From: Cellvibrio sp. PSBB006 | GTDB taxonomy: Bacteria > Pseudomonadota > Gammaproteobacteria > Pseudomonadales > Cellvibrionaceae | Direction of reading: 5' to 3' | NCBI RefSeq assembly: GCF_002162135.1 | Contig: NZ_CP021382.1 | Coordinates: 4,028,001-4,092,000, forward strand | DNA: 64,000 nt | In this document: positions 1-8,929 of the stretch, piece after piece | Layout: each line of letters opens with the position of its first letter | How positions within the stretch are numbered: position 1 is the stretch's first letter | Notes under the pieces: model-generated | Database searches by the model: none | What the model was told of the DNA's origin: nothing | The model's input: the letters and a program-made list of their open reading frames with translations, nothing else | Program-made: the position numbers and the translations under genes

Positions 1-1046
1 CCTACGCTTATGCCTATCATTTTGATGCGGGGTTATACGCGCAATTTCTGAGGAAGTTTGCAGAAAACAAAGGGTTGGAAAGAATCGAAGGGAAAATTAC
101 CAACGTTAAACAAGATGTCGATTCCGGGTTCATCAAATCCGTTGTAATGGCTTCGGGAGAAGAAATTACGGGTGATTATTTTATTGATTGTTCTGGCTTT
201 CGGTCGTTGCTTCTGGGAAAGACGCTCAATACCCCCTTTGAAGATTGGTCGCCTTGGTTACCTTGTGATAGAGCTGCCGCCGTTCCGTCTGATCGATTGG
301 AATCTTTGGCACCCTATACTCGATCAACAGCGAAGTCGGCGGGGTGGCAGTGGCGTATTCCATTGCAGCATCGCACGGGTAATGGCTATGTATTTAGCAG
401 CCAGTTTATTGGTGAAGATGAAGCAATAGCGAATTTGCTCAAAGATCTGGATGCTTCAGCACTTGCAGAGCCTCGAGTCATCCATTTTCAATCCGGACGC
501 TATAAATATTCCTGGCAAAAAAACTGTATCGCCCTCGGATTGGCGAGTGGTTTCCTGGAGCCACTGGAATCGACCAGTATATATTTGATTCAGGTGGCTA
601 TCTTTAATTTTTTAAAGCTGTTACCCAACAGGAACCCCGATACAGCGCTCATTGATGAGTTTAATCGCCTCGTTGATGTGGAGTATGAGAGGGTCAGGGA
701 TTTTTTGATACTTCACTATCACTTGAATAGCCGCGACGATAAGGATCTGTGGCGCTACTGCAAGAATATGCCCATTCCGGACAGTCTGGCATTAAAGATG
801 GAAATGTTCAGGTTACGTGGGCATATTGATGTCTACAGATACGGATTATTCGCCCCACCTAGTTGGTTATCTGTTTATTTAGGCCAGGGAATGATGCAAG
901 ATAATGTAGACCCCTATGTCAATAACATTCCTGTAGATTACGTGAAAGGAAAATTTCAGGAGTTATCTGCTGCAATAAGACAAAGAGTAGAGCTGATGCC
1001 AACTCACGCAGAATTTATTGCAGATTTCTGCCCTTCGAAATTATAA
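1..1046 (+). CDS. Flavin-dependent halogenase family protein, 3' part (first triad, H1)
   Basis: The reading frame is open from the left edge (first full codon at 3), so the N-terminal FAD-binding part lies outside the window. The visible ~347 residues carry the halogenase signature: a [14 protein letters not shown] stretch holding the WxWxIP motif, and an FLEPLESTS stretch whose second Glu aligns with catalytic Glu346 of PrnA. The family is FADH2-dependent and uses a hypohalous-acid/lysine chloramine mechanism on electron-rich aromatics. Relatives linked to TonB receptors are routinely labelled tryptophan halogenase, but their true substrate is generally unknown. It is followed by a degenerate paralogue only 16 bases after its stop, so it is probably in the same transcript. 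The family call is confident; the substrate is not known. Confidence 0.9.
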   Translation, partial: YAYAYHFDAGLYAQFLRKFAENKGLERIEGKITNVKQDVDSGFIKSVVMASGEEITGDYFIDCSGFRSLLLGKTLNTPFEDWSPWLPCDRAAAVPSDRLESLAPYTRSTAKSAGWQWRIPLQHRTGNGYVFSSQFIGEDEAIANLLKDLDASALAEPRVIHFQSGRYKYSWQKNCIALGLASGFLEPLESTSIYLIQVAIFNFLKLLPNRNPDTALIDEFNRLVDVEYERVRDFLILHYHLNSRDDKDLWRYCKNMPIPDSLALKMEMFRLRGHIDVYRYGLFAPPSWLSVYLGQGMMQDNVDPYVNNIPVDYVKGKFQELSAAIRQRVELMPTHAEFIADFCPSKL

Positions 1047-1062
1047 CGTCAAGGTTATTAAC

Positions 1063-2547
1063 TTGAGCAATAGAATAGAGAAAGTTATCGTGGTCGGGCG
1101 TGACGCGGATGCGTGGCTAACCGCATTGATGCTGCAATTAAGTTTCGCAAATTCTGAAAAAACCTTAAAGGTAGAGCTCATTGAGCTGCCATCGAAGTTG
1201 CATCCTCAGGACTACTACTCAGTCCTGCCCAGCCATAAGGCAATGCATAAAATGCTGGGGATTGACGAACATTCGTTATTGCGCGCGTCATCGGGCTTGT
1301 ATGCATTGGCACAAAGATTTTCCAACTGGTCGCCATCGCATACATTTATGCACGCGTACGATACTCACGGAATTGGTTTTAGTAACATTGACTTTTTCCA
1401 GTATTGGTTAAAGGCCAGCGCAAAAGGTTTGAATGTACCTTTGGAGGATTTCTCATTAGGGGCTGTGGCTGCCAAACAAGGGCGTTTTGTCGTGTTGGAC
1501 GATGCTGCTGAGTCCTTCTCCAAAGCAACGCATGGATACCACCTGAGTGCGTTGCCCTATCTCAAGGTGATTGCCAGTGCGGCAATCAATGCCGGCGTAA
1601 CGCATCACATCAGCGATATTAAATCTATCGATGCTACCAGCGATGCTGTCAGATCTATTCGGTTGCAGGATGATACTCTTGTTGAGGGCGATCTCTATAT
1701 TGATGCTACAGGTAGTGATGCTGCGCTGATCAGTTTGTTCGATCAGGGTGAACATGAAAACTGGCAAGCGTGGTTTCCCTGTGATCGAGTTATAACTGCT
1801 TCTTCACCCCTGCTGAATCCTTCCCCAGCATTCAGTCAAATTGCCGCCTTTGCTAAAGGATGGATAGGCTTTTTTCCGCTATTGAATAGAACCGCCGTTG
1901 CGGCGGTTTATTCTTCAAAGCATACAGAGCATAGCGAAATTATCAGAAATCTACAGGCTATACCCGGCATTAAATTAGATGGCGCCATAGAGAAACCTTT
2001 TTCTGTGAGTGCAAGAAAAAAGCAGTGGATTGGTAATTGTATTGCGCTGGGCTCGGCGGCAGTTAATCTTGATCCACTAGATGCAACGCATATGCATATG
2101 CTCGACGTCGGCCTGTCTTTGTTGAGAACGTTATTTCCTGTTGATAAGACCGCTATGAAAGAGGCCGCTATTTTTAATGAAAAAATGTATTGGCATGCGA
2201 CAAATGCGCGCGACTTTCAAATAACCCACTACAAACTCAATAAGCGTTTTGGGGAGCCTTTATGGGATGAGGTGCGTGATATGGAAATACCGGCCACTTT
2301 AAACGAAAAGTTTGCGTTATTTAAAGCGCGTGGACGAGTTGCCATGCAAGAGCATGAAACTTTTCAGGAAGAAAGCTGGACGTCTATTTTTGTTGGGCAT
2401 GGCTTGCAGCCAATTACCTATGACCCCTTGGTTGATAATATGCCTGAGCAAGAGCAGATAGAGCATTTTCAGAAAATACTAAAATACATTGCCGGTGAAA
2501 TACAAAGCATGCCATCCCTGCAAGCCTATGTTGAAATGAATGCATAA
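1063..2547 (+). CDS. Degenerate flavin halogenase paralogue, probable pseudoenzyme (P1)
   Basis: This 494-residue protein aligns over its whole length with the flanking halogenases but has lost their key motifs. The GxGxxG dinucleotide motif is replaced by VVGRDADAW, the GVGEATIP stretch is gone, the catalytic-lysine position (Lys80 in the next gene) is Ala81, WxWxIP has become GWIGFFP, and the catalytic-Glu position is Asp340. The longest open frame would start at 1018 inside the previous gene. I chose TTG at 1063 because AAGG lies at a proper distance and the resulting N-terminus (SNRIEKVIVVG) matches that of its relatives. The frame is fully open with normal coding character, so it looks retained rather than decaying. 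It may be a partner or regulatory subunit of the intact neighbours; that role is inference. Confidence 0.85.
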   Translation: MSNRIEKVIVVGRDADAWLTALMLQLSFANSEKTLKVELIELPSKLHPQDYYSVLPSHKAMHKMLGIDEHSLLRASSGLYALAQRFSNWSPSHTFMHAYDTHGIGFSNIDFFQYWLKASAKGLNVPLEDFSLGAVAAKQGRFVVLDDAAESFSKATHGYHLSALPYLKVIASAAINAGVTHHISDIKSIDATSDAVRSIRLQDDTLVEGDLYIDATGSDAALISLFDQGEHENWQAWFPCDRVITASSPLLNPSPAFSQIAAFAKGWIGFFPLLNRTAVAAVYSSKHTEHSEIIRNLQAIPGIKLDGAIEKPFSVSARKKQWIGNCIALGSAAVNLDPLDATHMHMLDVGLSLLRTLFPVDKTAMKEAAIFNEKMYWHATNARDFQITHYKLNKRFGEPLWDEVRDMEIPATLNEKFALFKARGRVAMQEHETFQEESWTSIFVGHGLQPITYDPLVDNMPEQEQIEHFQKILKYIAGEIQSMPSLQAYVEMNA

Positions 2548-2570
2548 CATATGATAACAACGAGAATATT

Positions 2571-4094
2571 ATGGGCGAACAAACGATAAAGAATATTGTG
2601 ATTGTTGGTGGTGGAACCGCCGGCTGGATGGCTGCAGCTGCTATCTCTAAAACAGTAGGTTGTCAGACAGTAAATATCACTCTCATCGAATCAGAGGAAA
2701 TCGGTACCGTTGGTGTAGGCGAGGCAACCATTCCAATGATCTCGTTGTTTAATAACGTGTTAGGTTTGGATGAAAATGAGTTTGTTAGGGAGACTAACGG
2801 AACCTTCAAGCTAGGTATTGAATTCGTTGATTGGCGCAAGCCGGGGCACAGCTATTTTCACCCATTTGGCTTGTTGGGTGTTGATATGGATGGTATCAGT
2901 TTTATGCATTACTGGCTGCGCTGGAAAAAAGCCGGTGGCAATCTGGATTATGCAAAATTCAATGCAGAGACCGAGGCGGCAGCGGCATTGAAATTTATGC
3001 GGACCAATCATGAAAGCGGTCCGATGTTAATGCCGAAGATCAACTATGCATTTCAGTTTGATGCGGGGCTTTATGCTGCTTTCTTGCGCCGTTATTCTGA
3101 AAAGCGTGGAGTAGTGCGTAAAGAAGGCAAGATTGTAGATATAAAGCAAGATGCAACGACCGGACATATCGATTGCGTGGTTTTACAAAATGGTGAAACG
3201 ATACGAGGAGATTTTTTTATCGACTGTTCAGGTTTTCGCGGGTTATTGATAGAGCAAGTTCTGCAGGCCGGTTATCACGACTGGAGTCATTGGCTGCCGG
3301 TTAATCGTGCGGTCGCGGTGCCTTGCGAAAGTGCGGGAAAACTCTTGCCTTATACGAGATCGACAGCGCGTGAATTTGGTTGGCAGTGGCGGATACCCTT
3401 GCAGCATCGCACGGGCAACGGCTATGTCTATTGCGATCAATACATTAGTGATGACGAAGCCGCGAGCCAATTACTCGCGCATCTGGATGGGAGGGCGCAA
3501 GCTGAGCCAAAAACGTTGCGCTTCCTGACCGGAATGCGAAAAAAATGCTGGATAAAAAATTGTTTGGCTATTGGTCTTGCCGGCGGGTTTCTTGAACCCT
3601 TGGAGTCAACAAGTATCCATCTGACTCAAGTCGCTATATCAAAACTCTTGGCAATGTTTCCGCGCGATGAATTCAATGAAGCCCTGATAAAACGATTTAA
3701 TGAAGAAATGGAAACTGAGTACGATACAGTGAAAGATTTTCTTATCGCGCATTACAAAGTTACCGAGCGAGAGGATACTCCTTTCTGGCAGTACGTAAAA
3801 AATATGTCGATTCCTGATTCTCTACAAGAGCGTTTGAATATTTTCAAAAAGCGTGGAGAGGTTTTGGCACGACAAACAGAGTTGTTTAAAGAAGTAAACT
3901 GGTTTGTGGTGCTGGTTGGGCAAGGGCTTTTTCCGGAAGGGTATCACCCGGTCGCTGATGCAATTTCCGCGGATGAGCTACGTTTACGTCTGACAAAAAT
4001 ACGCACGGGAATACAAAATCGCATCAATATCATGCCAGGACACGCTGATTTTATAGCGGCGAATTGCAGATCGCCCATGAGCAAGATAGGTTAA
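2571..4094 (+). CDS. Flavin-dependent halogenase, intact (H2)
   Basis: A full-length 507-residue flavin halogenase. It shows GGGTAGW (residues 13-19, FAD binding), GVGEATIP (48-55), Lys80 in TFKLGIEF aligning with catalytic Lys79 of PrnA, WQWRIP at 271-276, and FLEPLEST (340-347) with Glu345 at the catalytic Glu position. Length is normal for the family. It follows P1 by 23 bases and closes the first triad. No flavin reductase gene is visible in the window, so reduced flavin must come from elsewhere. The substrate cannot be read from sequence; free tryptophan is not a safe assumption for TonB-receptor-linked members, of which BrvH from Brevundimonas is a characterised example acting on indole. 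Confidence 0.9.
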   Translation: MGEQTIKNIVIVGGGTAGWMAAAAISKTVGCQTVNITLIESEEIGTVGVGEATIPMISLFNNVLGLDENEFVRETNGTFKLGIEFVDWRKPGHSYFHPFGLLGVDMDGISFMHYWLRWKKAGGNLDYAKFNAETEAAAALKFMRTNHESGPMLMPKINYAFQFDAGLYAAFLRRYSEKRGVVRKEGKIVDIKQDATTGHIDCVVLQNGETIRGDFFIDCSGFRGLLIEQVLQAGYHDWSHWLPVNRAVAVPCESAGKLLPYTRSTAREFGWQWRIPLQHRTGNGYVYCDQYISDDEAASQLLAHLDGRAQAEPKTLRFLTGMRKKCWIKNCLAIGLAGGFLEPLESTSIHLTQVAISKLLAMFPRDEFNEALIKRFNEEMETEYDTVKDFLIAHYKVTEREDTPFWQYVKNMSIPDSLQERLNIFKKRGEVLARQTELFKEVNWFVVLVGQGLFPEGYHPVADAISADELRLRLTKIRTGIQNRINIMPGHADFIAANCRSPMSKIG

Positions 4095-4109
4095 CGATAT
4101 TAAAACGCG

Positions 4110-5111
4110 CTAGAACCTGCTCAATGCTTTCGATAAAGCCATGCGCAGTTGTTTAAGTGCCTCCGGTTTTAATTGGCCTAGAATGCCGCGCCGCTCCTCC
4201 GGTAAATGCTCTGCCGTTTTACCGTCATTAAATACGTAGTGTTCAAACATGGCTTGCCATGCCTGGCGGTGGCGCTCCGGCAGTGAGCGTATTGACATCA
4301 TGGCATGAAGCAAGGCATTTCTCGGATCACCATGCGACTCCCTTGCTTCACCCCACCAGTAATTTATTAATGCATTAATTCCCTCTAAGGCAACCACATG
4401 GTGCCACCACATGTAAGGAATAAAAATCGCATCTCCCGGTTCCAGCTCAGCGTACATGGCCGCTTCTTCAGCCTGTTTGAACTTGGGATATTTTTCATAA
4501 TCAGGTTGGTTAATATCAACCATGCTTATAGTGGCACCGGCAGGCGTGAGTTCAATTGGGCCAACATATAAATTGCTTATCTGTTCTGGCGGAAACAGCG
4601 TGAACCGACGGCGCCCTGCTACGCAACAAGCAATGTTCTCGGAAGAGTCGTAATGTGCAGCTACGGTTGAGCGGCCACCAATCCATATCCGGGGTTCAAT
4701 TTTTTCGGGTAATAAGCCGAGACTGTTTTCCAGCTGTAATCCTGGCAGGTATTGGTGGATGATCACCGATTGGATTGCAAGAGTTGGAGCGGGATTGTCC
4801 TCCATGTGCTCTAACAGGTAATCTAAAGAACCGGGCAGCTTTGCTTGTCCCATGCGACAATTCAGACCACTCATATCCTTGTTATAAAAGATCCGCCCGC
4901 CGATAGATGGAGGGCCATACACGGTATTTACGTCATAGCCCCTATCGAAACGTTTTAAATAATTACAAAACGAAACGGCGCCGCTTTTTCCTGCTTCAAC
5001 AATTGGCCATGTATTTACCAAGCCTCGCATAACGACGGGCTTACCTGTTGGTAAGACCTCGTTATGAAATTCATCCGCGCTGACGTTATATGCTTCTGCA
5101 ATGGGTTTCAT
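4110..5111 (-). CDS. Cupin-like (JmjC/FIH-type) oxygenase domain protein
   Basis: A 333-residue protein of the cupin_8/JmjC-like fold. A metal-binding HxD triad element is visible as HYD (residues 153-155), with the distal His in WWHHVV (237-238), the usual 2-His-1-carboxylate Fe(II) arrangement of 2-oxoglutarate dioxygenases. GRRRFTLFPPEQ is typical of the FIH/JmjC branch. It is convergent with H2 (15 bases between stops) and divergent from the TonB receptor. Cupin-like proteins of this type commonly accompany TonB receptor and halogenase genes in Xanthomonas and Caulobacter, so it probably belongs to the same functional unit. Whether it hydroxylates a protein side chain or a small molecule is not known. 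There is no signal peptide, so it is cytoplasmic. Confidence 0.85.
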   Translation of the reverse strand: MKPIAEAYNVSADEFHNEVLPTGKPVVMRGLVNTWPIVEAGKSGAVSFCNYLKRFDRGYDVNTVYGPPSIGGRIFYNKDMSGLNCRMGQAKLPGSLDYLLEHMEDNPAPTLAIQSVIIHQYLPGLQLENSLGLLPEKIEPRIWIGGRSTVAAHYDSSENIACCVAGRRRFTLFPPEQISNLYVGPIELTPAGATISMVDINQPDYEKYPKFKQAEEAAMYAELEPGDAIFIPYMWWHHVVALEGINALINYWWGEARESHGDPRNALLHAMMSIRSLPERHRQAWQAMFEHYVFNDGKTAEHLPEERRGILGQLKPEALKQLRMALSKALSRF

Positions 5112-5341
5112 AGTTATTCCATGTTGACGTTAGCCTGCGAGTATAAATCACTTATTTCCTGAATTATTAACTCAACTATTGGAGGCTGATAATGTGGGAA
5201 TTATGGCGTTAATTTCCCTATTAAACAAATTTTTATTAATGAATTTTCTGTTTGCCAAGGCATATAAATTTTGGATACGCCCCCAAGCCTACAAGCTAAC
5301 TTATTGTTCTTGTATGCTAGTGCTTTAAACTTATAGTCATG

Positions 5342-5370
5342 TTGACATACAGTGGGGTGGCGTATAGGAT
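5342..5370 (+). promoter_or_regulatory. Probable sigma-70 promoter for the TonB receptor
   Basis: A perfect TTGACA (5342-5347) is separated by 17 bases from TAGGAT (5365-5370), giving a leader of about 90 bases to the receptor start. This lies in the 355-base gap (5112-5466) between the divergent cupin and receptor genes. The ribosome-binding site AAGAAGGGG ends six bases before the ATG. I see no clear LacI-type palindrome or other operator in this gap. Confidence 0.5.
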
Positions 5371-5466
5371 TGCATAACCAATACGCCGTATTCGCGACTA
5401 TTGGCGCACATAAAAATAGCTTTGCAGTAAAAATACCTATTAATAATATATAAGAAGGGGTTATTT

Positions 5467-8400
5467 ATGGTTTCCCATAAAAATCACGCGCCTTACCCAT
5501 TTTCCCAACACCCAGTTAAATTTAAGAAATCGCTTCTGGCCATGTGTGTGATGGCATTGAGTGCGCCTGCGCTTGCACAGCAGCCAGAAGTCGATGCAGA
5601 AACCGGACCTGTTGAAGAAATTGTTGTCAGTGGTGTTCGCACAAATTTACAAAATGCACAGAACATCAAGCGTAACGCAGACACCTTTGTAGATTCCATT
5701 TCTGCATCAGATATTGGCTCTCTACCCGATCGCAGTGTGCTTGAGGCTATGCAACGTCTGCCAGGTATTTCCATCGAGCGCTTTGCCGGTGTGGACGATC
5801 CAGACCATTTCAGCGTTGAAGGTAGTGGTGCTGTAATTCGTGGCATGACTGCTACGCGCAGTGAATTTAACGGACGCGACTCATTCACGGCTAACTCTGG
5901 GCGCGGTTTGAGTTTTCAGGATGTTCCACCGGAGTTAATGGGTGGTGTGGATGTTTATAAAAACCAATCTGCCGACATGATCGAGGGCGGCATTGGCGGT
6001 ACAGTTAGTCTTCGTACCCGCAAGCCTTTTGATGCTCCTGACAGAGTAATTGCGTTTTCCGGTGATGTTTCTTATGGCGATATGGCTGAAGAAGCAACAC
6101 CAACATTGTCTGCGCTTTACAGTGACCGTTGGGAAACTGGTGCAGGAGAGATGGGCATTTTGTTCAATATCGCCCACTCCGAATTGAAAGGTACATCTCA
6201 CGGTATCCAAAGTGACGCGTACGTGCAGTATGACGCATCGGTTTTACCGGGCGCAGAAGCATTTGTCGGTGACGGCACTGGCAAAGTATGGATGCCGAAT
6301 GGTTCCAATGCCACGATGAAATTTGATGATCGTGAGCGTAAAGGTTATGCCGCTGCCTTCCAGTGGGAAACACCAGATCAGACATTAGTATCCACCTTTC
6401 AATTTATGCGCTCTGATGCCACCTTGGCGTGGACTGAAAATGCACTGAAATATCAGAATGGCTATTACGACCCCGGTGCAGAAGTCGATAAACGTTTTAC
6501 TCGTCCATTGGATGGAACAGAATTTACGTTTGATGATGAAGGTATTTTCCTTGCGGGTGTTATGGCGGATTCGGAAGGTTGGCGTAGTGCTGACGGCAAT
6601 CAGGACCATATTCCCAGAAGCTATGAAGGTGCTAACGTAGCACTTTTTGGACACAAATTTCAGACGGATACGCGCTACAAACGAACCAATACGCTGGTTG
6701 ACGATTATGCATTGAATTTCAAATGGACACCCGATGAAACATGGGAGTTCGAGTTGGATCTGCAATATATCGAAGCAGAAACTGTGGATGATGATCTGGT
6801 TATACATCTAGGGATCAATGCGCTGCAAGATTACGATACCCGTGGTGATACACCAACGCTCACATTGATCGAACCCTGGAATGGGTTGCGCGATAATAAT
6901 CCGGATGATTTTGCTACAGGTTTTCCTGGCTTTTCTGGCGACCCGGCGGGCGACAGCAATTACTTTCAAGACCCGAACAGCTATTGGTGGCGGTCAGCGA
7001 TGGACCACTATGAGCGCTCGGAAGGTGACTCTGTTGCCAGTCGTTTTGATGTGACCTACAACATCGATGATGATGGCGGCATGTTAAAAGCTGTTAAAGC
7101 CGGTATTCGTTTTGCTGAGCGTGAGCAGGTGGTGAGGAACACTGCATGGAATTGGGGAAGCTTAGGGCCTGAGTTCAGTGGTTCCGCGCCGGCAATGTGG
7201 TTAACTGATCCGGCAGCGGCCGATCAGGAATATGTTTTCGTCGACTGGAGTGATTTCCATCGCGGCGATTCCATGACGATTCCAGGTGGTGGTTTGCTTC
7301 ATGCCTCTGAAGATTTGGTTAAACAAGTTTTGTTTGAAAACCGTGCCTTGGCCAAAACGGCTGGTGGTGAGTGGGTGCCATACCCGTCACGTGGTGATGT
7401 TGTTCCGGGCACGCAGTTTGCTCCATCAGAAATATACACTACAACCGAGACCAATGAGGCAGCATACATTCGTCTGGATTTTGGGTCTGATGAAACCGCA
7501 ATACGCTTTAGCGGTAATATTGGTTTACGCTATGTGAACTTTGAGCGCGATGCGTTAGGTTCTATCGAATTTCCAGATCTGGTTTCTGAGTTCCCGGTTC
7601 CTGATGGTTTACCAAGTTCCTTGACTCCGGAAATTGTGGCAGCTTATGCACAGCCTTTTATCGATAACGGCACTTATGATGATCTCGCTGATTTTTATGA
7701 AGACGATGACAATAACTGGGCAAGCCACGACCGCAATTATTTAAGTGCTGAAGAGCAGGGTTATGGTAACAATGCCTTTACCTTGCAAAGTGCAATTGAT
7801 AAATACAGCGCAACCTTACCCAGCTTTAATTTAAAGGTAGAGCTGACAGATGATTTAATTGCCCGTTTCGCTGCATCCAAGGCTATTGCGCTCCCCGATA
7901 TGGGTGACGTGCGTAATCAATCACGCCTCAGTGCAACTTCGGTTGAGGGTATCTATCCAGTAATCGATCCTGATAATCCACCGGCAGAAGGCGAGCCGCG
8001 TTTTATTGAAGGTGCTTATGTCAGTGGATGGGAAGGCAGCGGCGGTAATCCCTACCTGCAGCCCATGGAGTCTACCCAGTTCGACGTTTCTCTGGAGTGG
8101 TATTTCGCTGAAGTTGGGTCATTGACAGGTACAGTCTTTTACAAAGATCTTAGTAACTTCTTTATCTACGGTGCCTTCCCACAAACATTCACTAATCCGG
8201 TTTCCGGTGTGACGGAAACCGTTGATGTGACCGGTACGCGTAATGGCGGTGAAGGTACGATGGAAGGGTTTGAAATTGCTTATCAGCAATTTTATGACAT
8301 GCTGCCTGCGCCTTGGGATGGTTTAGGTTTACAAGTTAACTACACCTATATTGAAGCGAGTGGTGTGCCCAACAATGAAGTATCGCTGGATGATGCAGAT

Positions 8401-8790
8401 TGGGTGGGTGGTGATAACGACACCGGCGCCCGTGTATCACTGGATAATGTTCCTTTGCAGGGCCAATCCAAAGAAACGTTCAATATCGTCGGTATGTACG
8501 ATAAAAACGATTGGTCGGTGCGTCTGGCGTATAACTGGCGTTCCAGATACCTGCTGACCACGCGCGACGTTATCAGTAAGTATCCATTATGGAATGATGA
8601 CGCGGGTTATCTTGATGGTTCTGTGTTCTACAACATCAACGATAACATTACCGTGGGTATGCAATTTACCAACCTTGCTAATACGCAAACCAAAACCATC
8701 ATGATTCTGGATGGCGAAGGTGCCGAAGCAGGTCGTTCATGGTTCGTTAATGACCGTCGTGCAGCCCTTATTGTAAGAGCAACGTTCTAA
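5467..8790 (+). CDS. TonB-dependent receptor, Xanthomonas/Caulobacter type
   Basis: A 1107-residue outer-membrane active transporter. A signal peptide ends around ALAQ (residues 36-39), followed by a TonB-box-like EEIVVSGVR (50-58) and a plug domain with the hallmark NAQNIKRNADTFVDSISASDIGSLPDRS-type sequence of the TonB-Xanth-Caul family. A long beta-barrel ends in an aromatic residue (final Phe), as outer-membrane assembly requires. Members of this family import plant glycan oligosaccharides in Xanthomonas and Caulobacter. Its position between two halogenase triads and beside a xylan locus suggests an oligosaccharide or plant-derived ligand, but the ligand is inference. It has no N-terminal signalling domain and no sigma/anti-sigma neighbour. 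A strong terminator follows. Confidence 0.95.
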   Translation: MVSHKNHAPYPFSQHPVKFKKSLLAMCVMALSAPALAQQPEVDAETGPVEEIVVSGVRTNLQNAQNIKRNADTFVDSISASDIGSLPDRSVLEAMQRLPGISIERFAGVDDPDHFSVEGSGAVIRGMTATRSEFNGRDSFTANSGRGLSFQDVPPELMGGVDVYKNQSADMIEGGIGGTVSLRTRKPFDAPDRVIAFSGDVSYGDMAEEATPTLSALYSDRWETGAGEMGILFNIAHSELKGTSHGIQSDAYVQYDASVLPGAEAFVGDGTGKVWMPNGSNATMKFDDRERKGYAAAFQWETPDQTLVSTFQFMRSDATLAWTENALKYQNGYYDPGAEVDKRFTRPLDGTEFTFDDEGIFLAGVMADSEGWRSADGNQDHIPRSYEGANVALFGHKFQTDTRYKRTNTLVDDYALNFKWTPDETWEFELDLQYIEAETVDDDLVIHLGINALQDYDTRGDTPTLTLIEPWNGLRDNNPDDFATGFPGFSGDPAGDSNYFQDPNSYWWRSAMDHYERSEGDSVASRFDVTYNIDDDGGMLKAVKAGIRFAEREQVVRNTAWNWGSLGPEFSGSAPAMWLTDPAAADQEYVFVDWSDFHRGDSMTIPGGGLLHASEDLVKQVLFENRALAKTAGGEWVPYPSRGDVVPGTQFAPSEIYTTTETNEAAYIRLDFGSDETAIRFSGNIGLRYVNFERDALGSIEFPDLVSEFPVPDGLPSSLTPEIVAAYAQPFIDNGTYDDLADFYEDDDNNWASHDRNYLSAEEQGYGNNAFTLQSAIDKYSATLPSFNLKVELTDDLIARFAASKAIALPDMGDVRNQSRLSATSVEGIYPVIDPDNPPAEGEPRFIEGAYVSGWEGSGGNPYLQPMESTQFDVSLEWYFAEVGSLTGTVFYKDLSNFFIYGAFPQTFTNPVSGVTETVDVTGTRNGGEGTMEGFEIAYQQFYDMLPAPWDGLGLQVNYTYIEASGVPNNEVSLDDADWVGGDNDTGARVSLDNVPLQGQSKETFNIVGMYDKNDWSVRLAYNWRSRYLLTTRDVISKYPLWNDDAGYLDGSVFYNINDNITVGMQFTNLANTQTKTIMILDGEGAEAGRSWFVNDRRAALIVRATF

Positions 8791-8818
8791 ACCTCGTTTG
8801 TGATAGCCTCTCCTTTGA

Positions 8819-8844
8819 GCGCGCCTTTCGGCGCGCTTTTTTTT
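8819..8844 (+). terminator. Rho-independent terminator after the TonB receptor
   Basis: A perfect 7-bp stem GCGCGCC/GGCGCGC (8819-8825 and 8830-8836) with a TTTC loop is followed by eight T residues (8837-8844), 29 bases after the receptor stop. It separates receptor transcription from the second halogenase triad. Confidence 0.9.
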
Positions 8845-8929
8845 CGATAGATAAAACTCATCGCCCGGCGGGTGATAGCCCGCTATTTTCTGGCTACAAT
8901 AAACCCTGATAACAATAAACGGGGAAGAT

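Noticed and set aside
5422..5449. TTGCAG-N16-TAATAT promoter-like pair before the TonB receptor
   Set aside because: Transcription would start inside or after the ribosome-binding site, leaving no usable leader; the pair at 5342-5370 is better placed.
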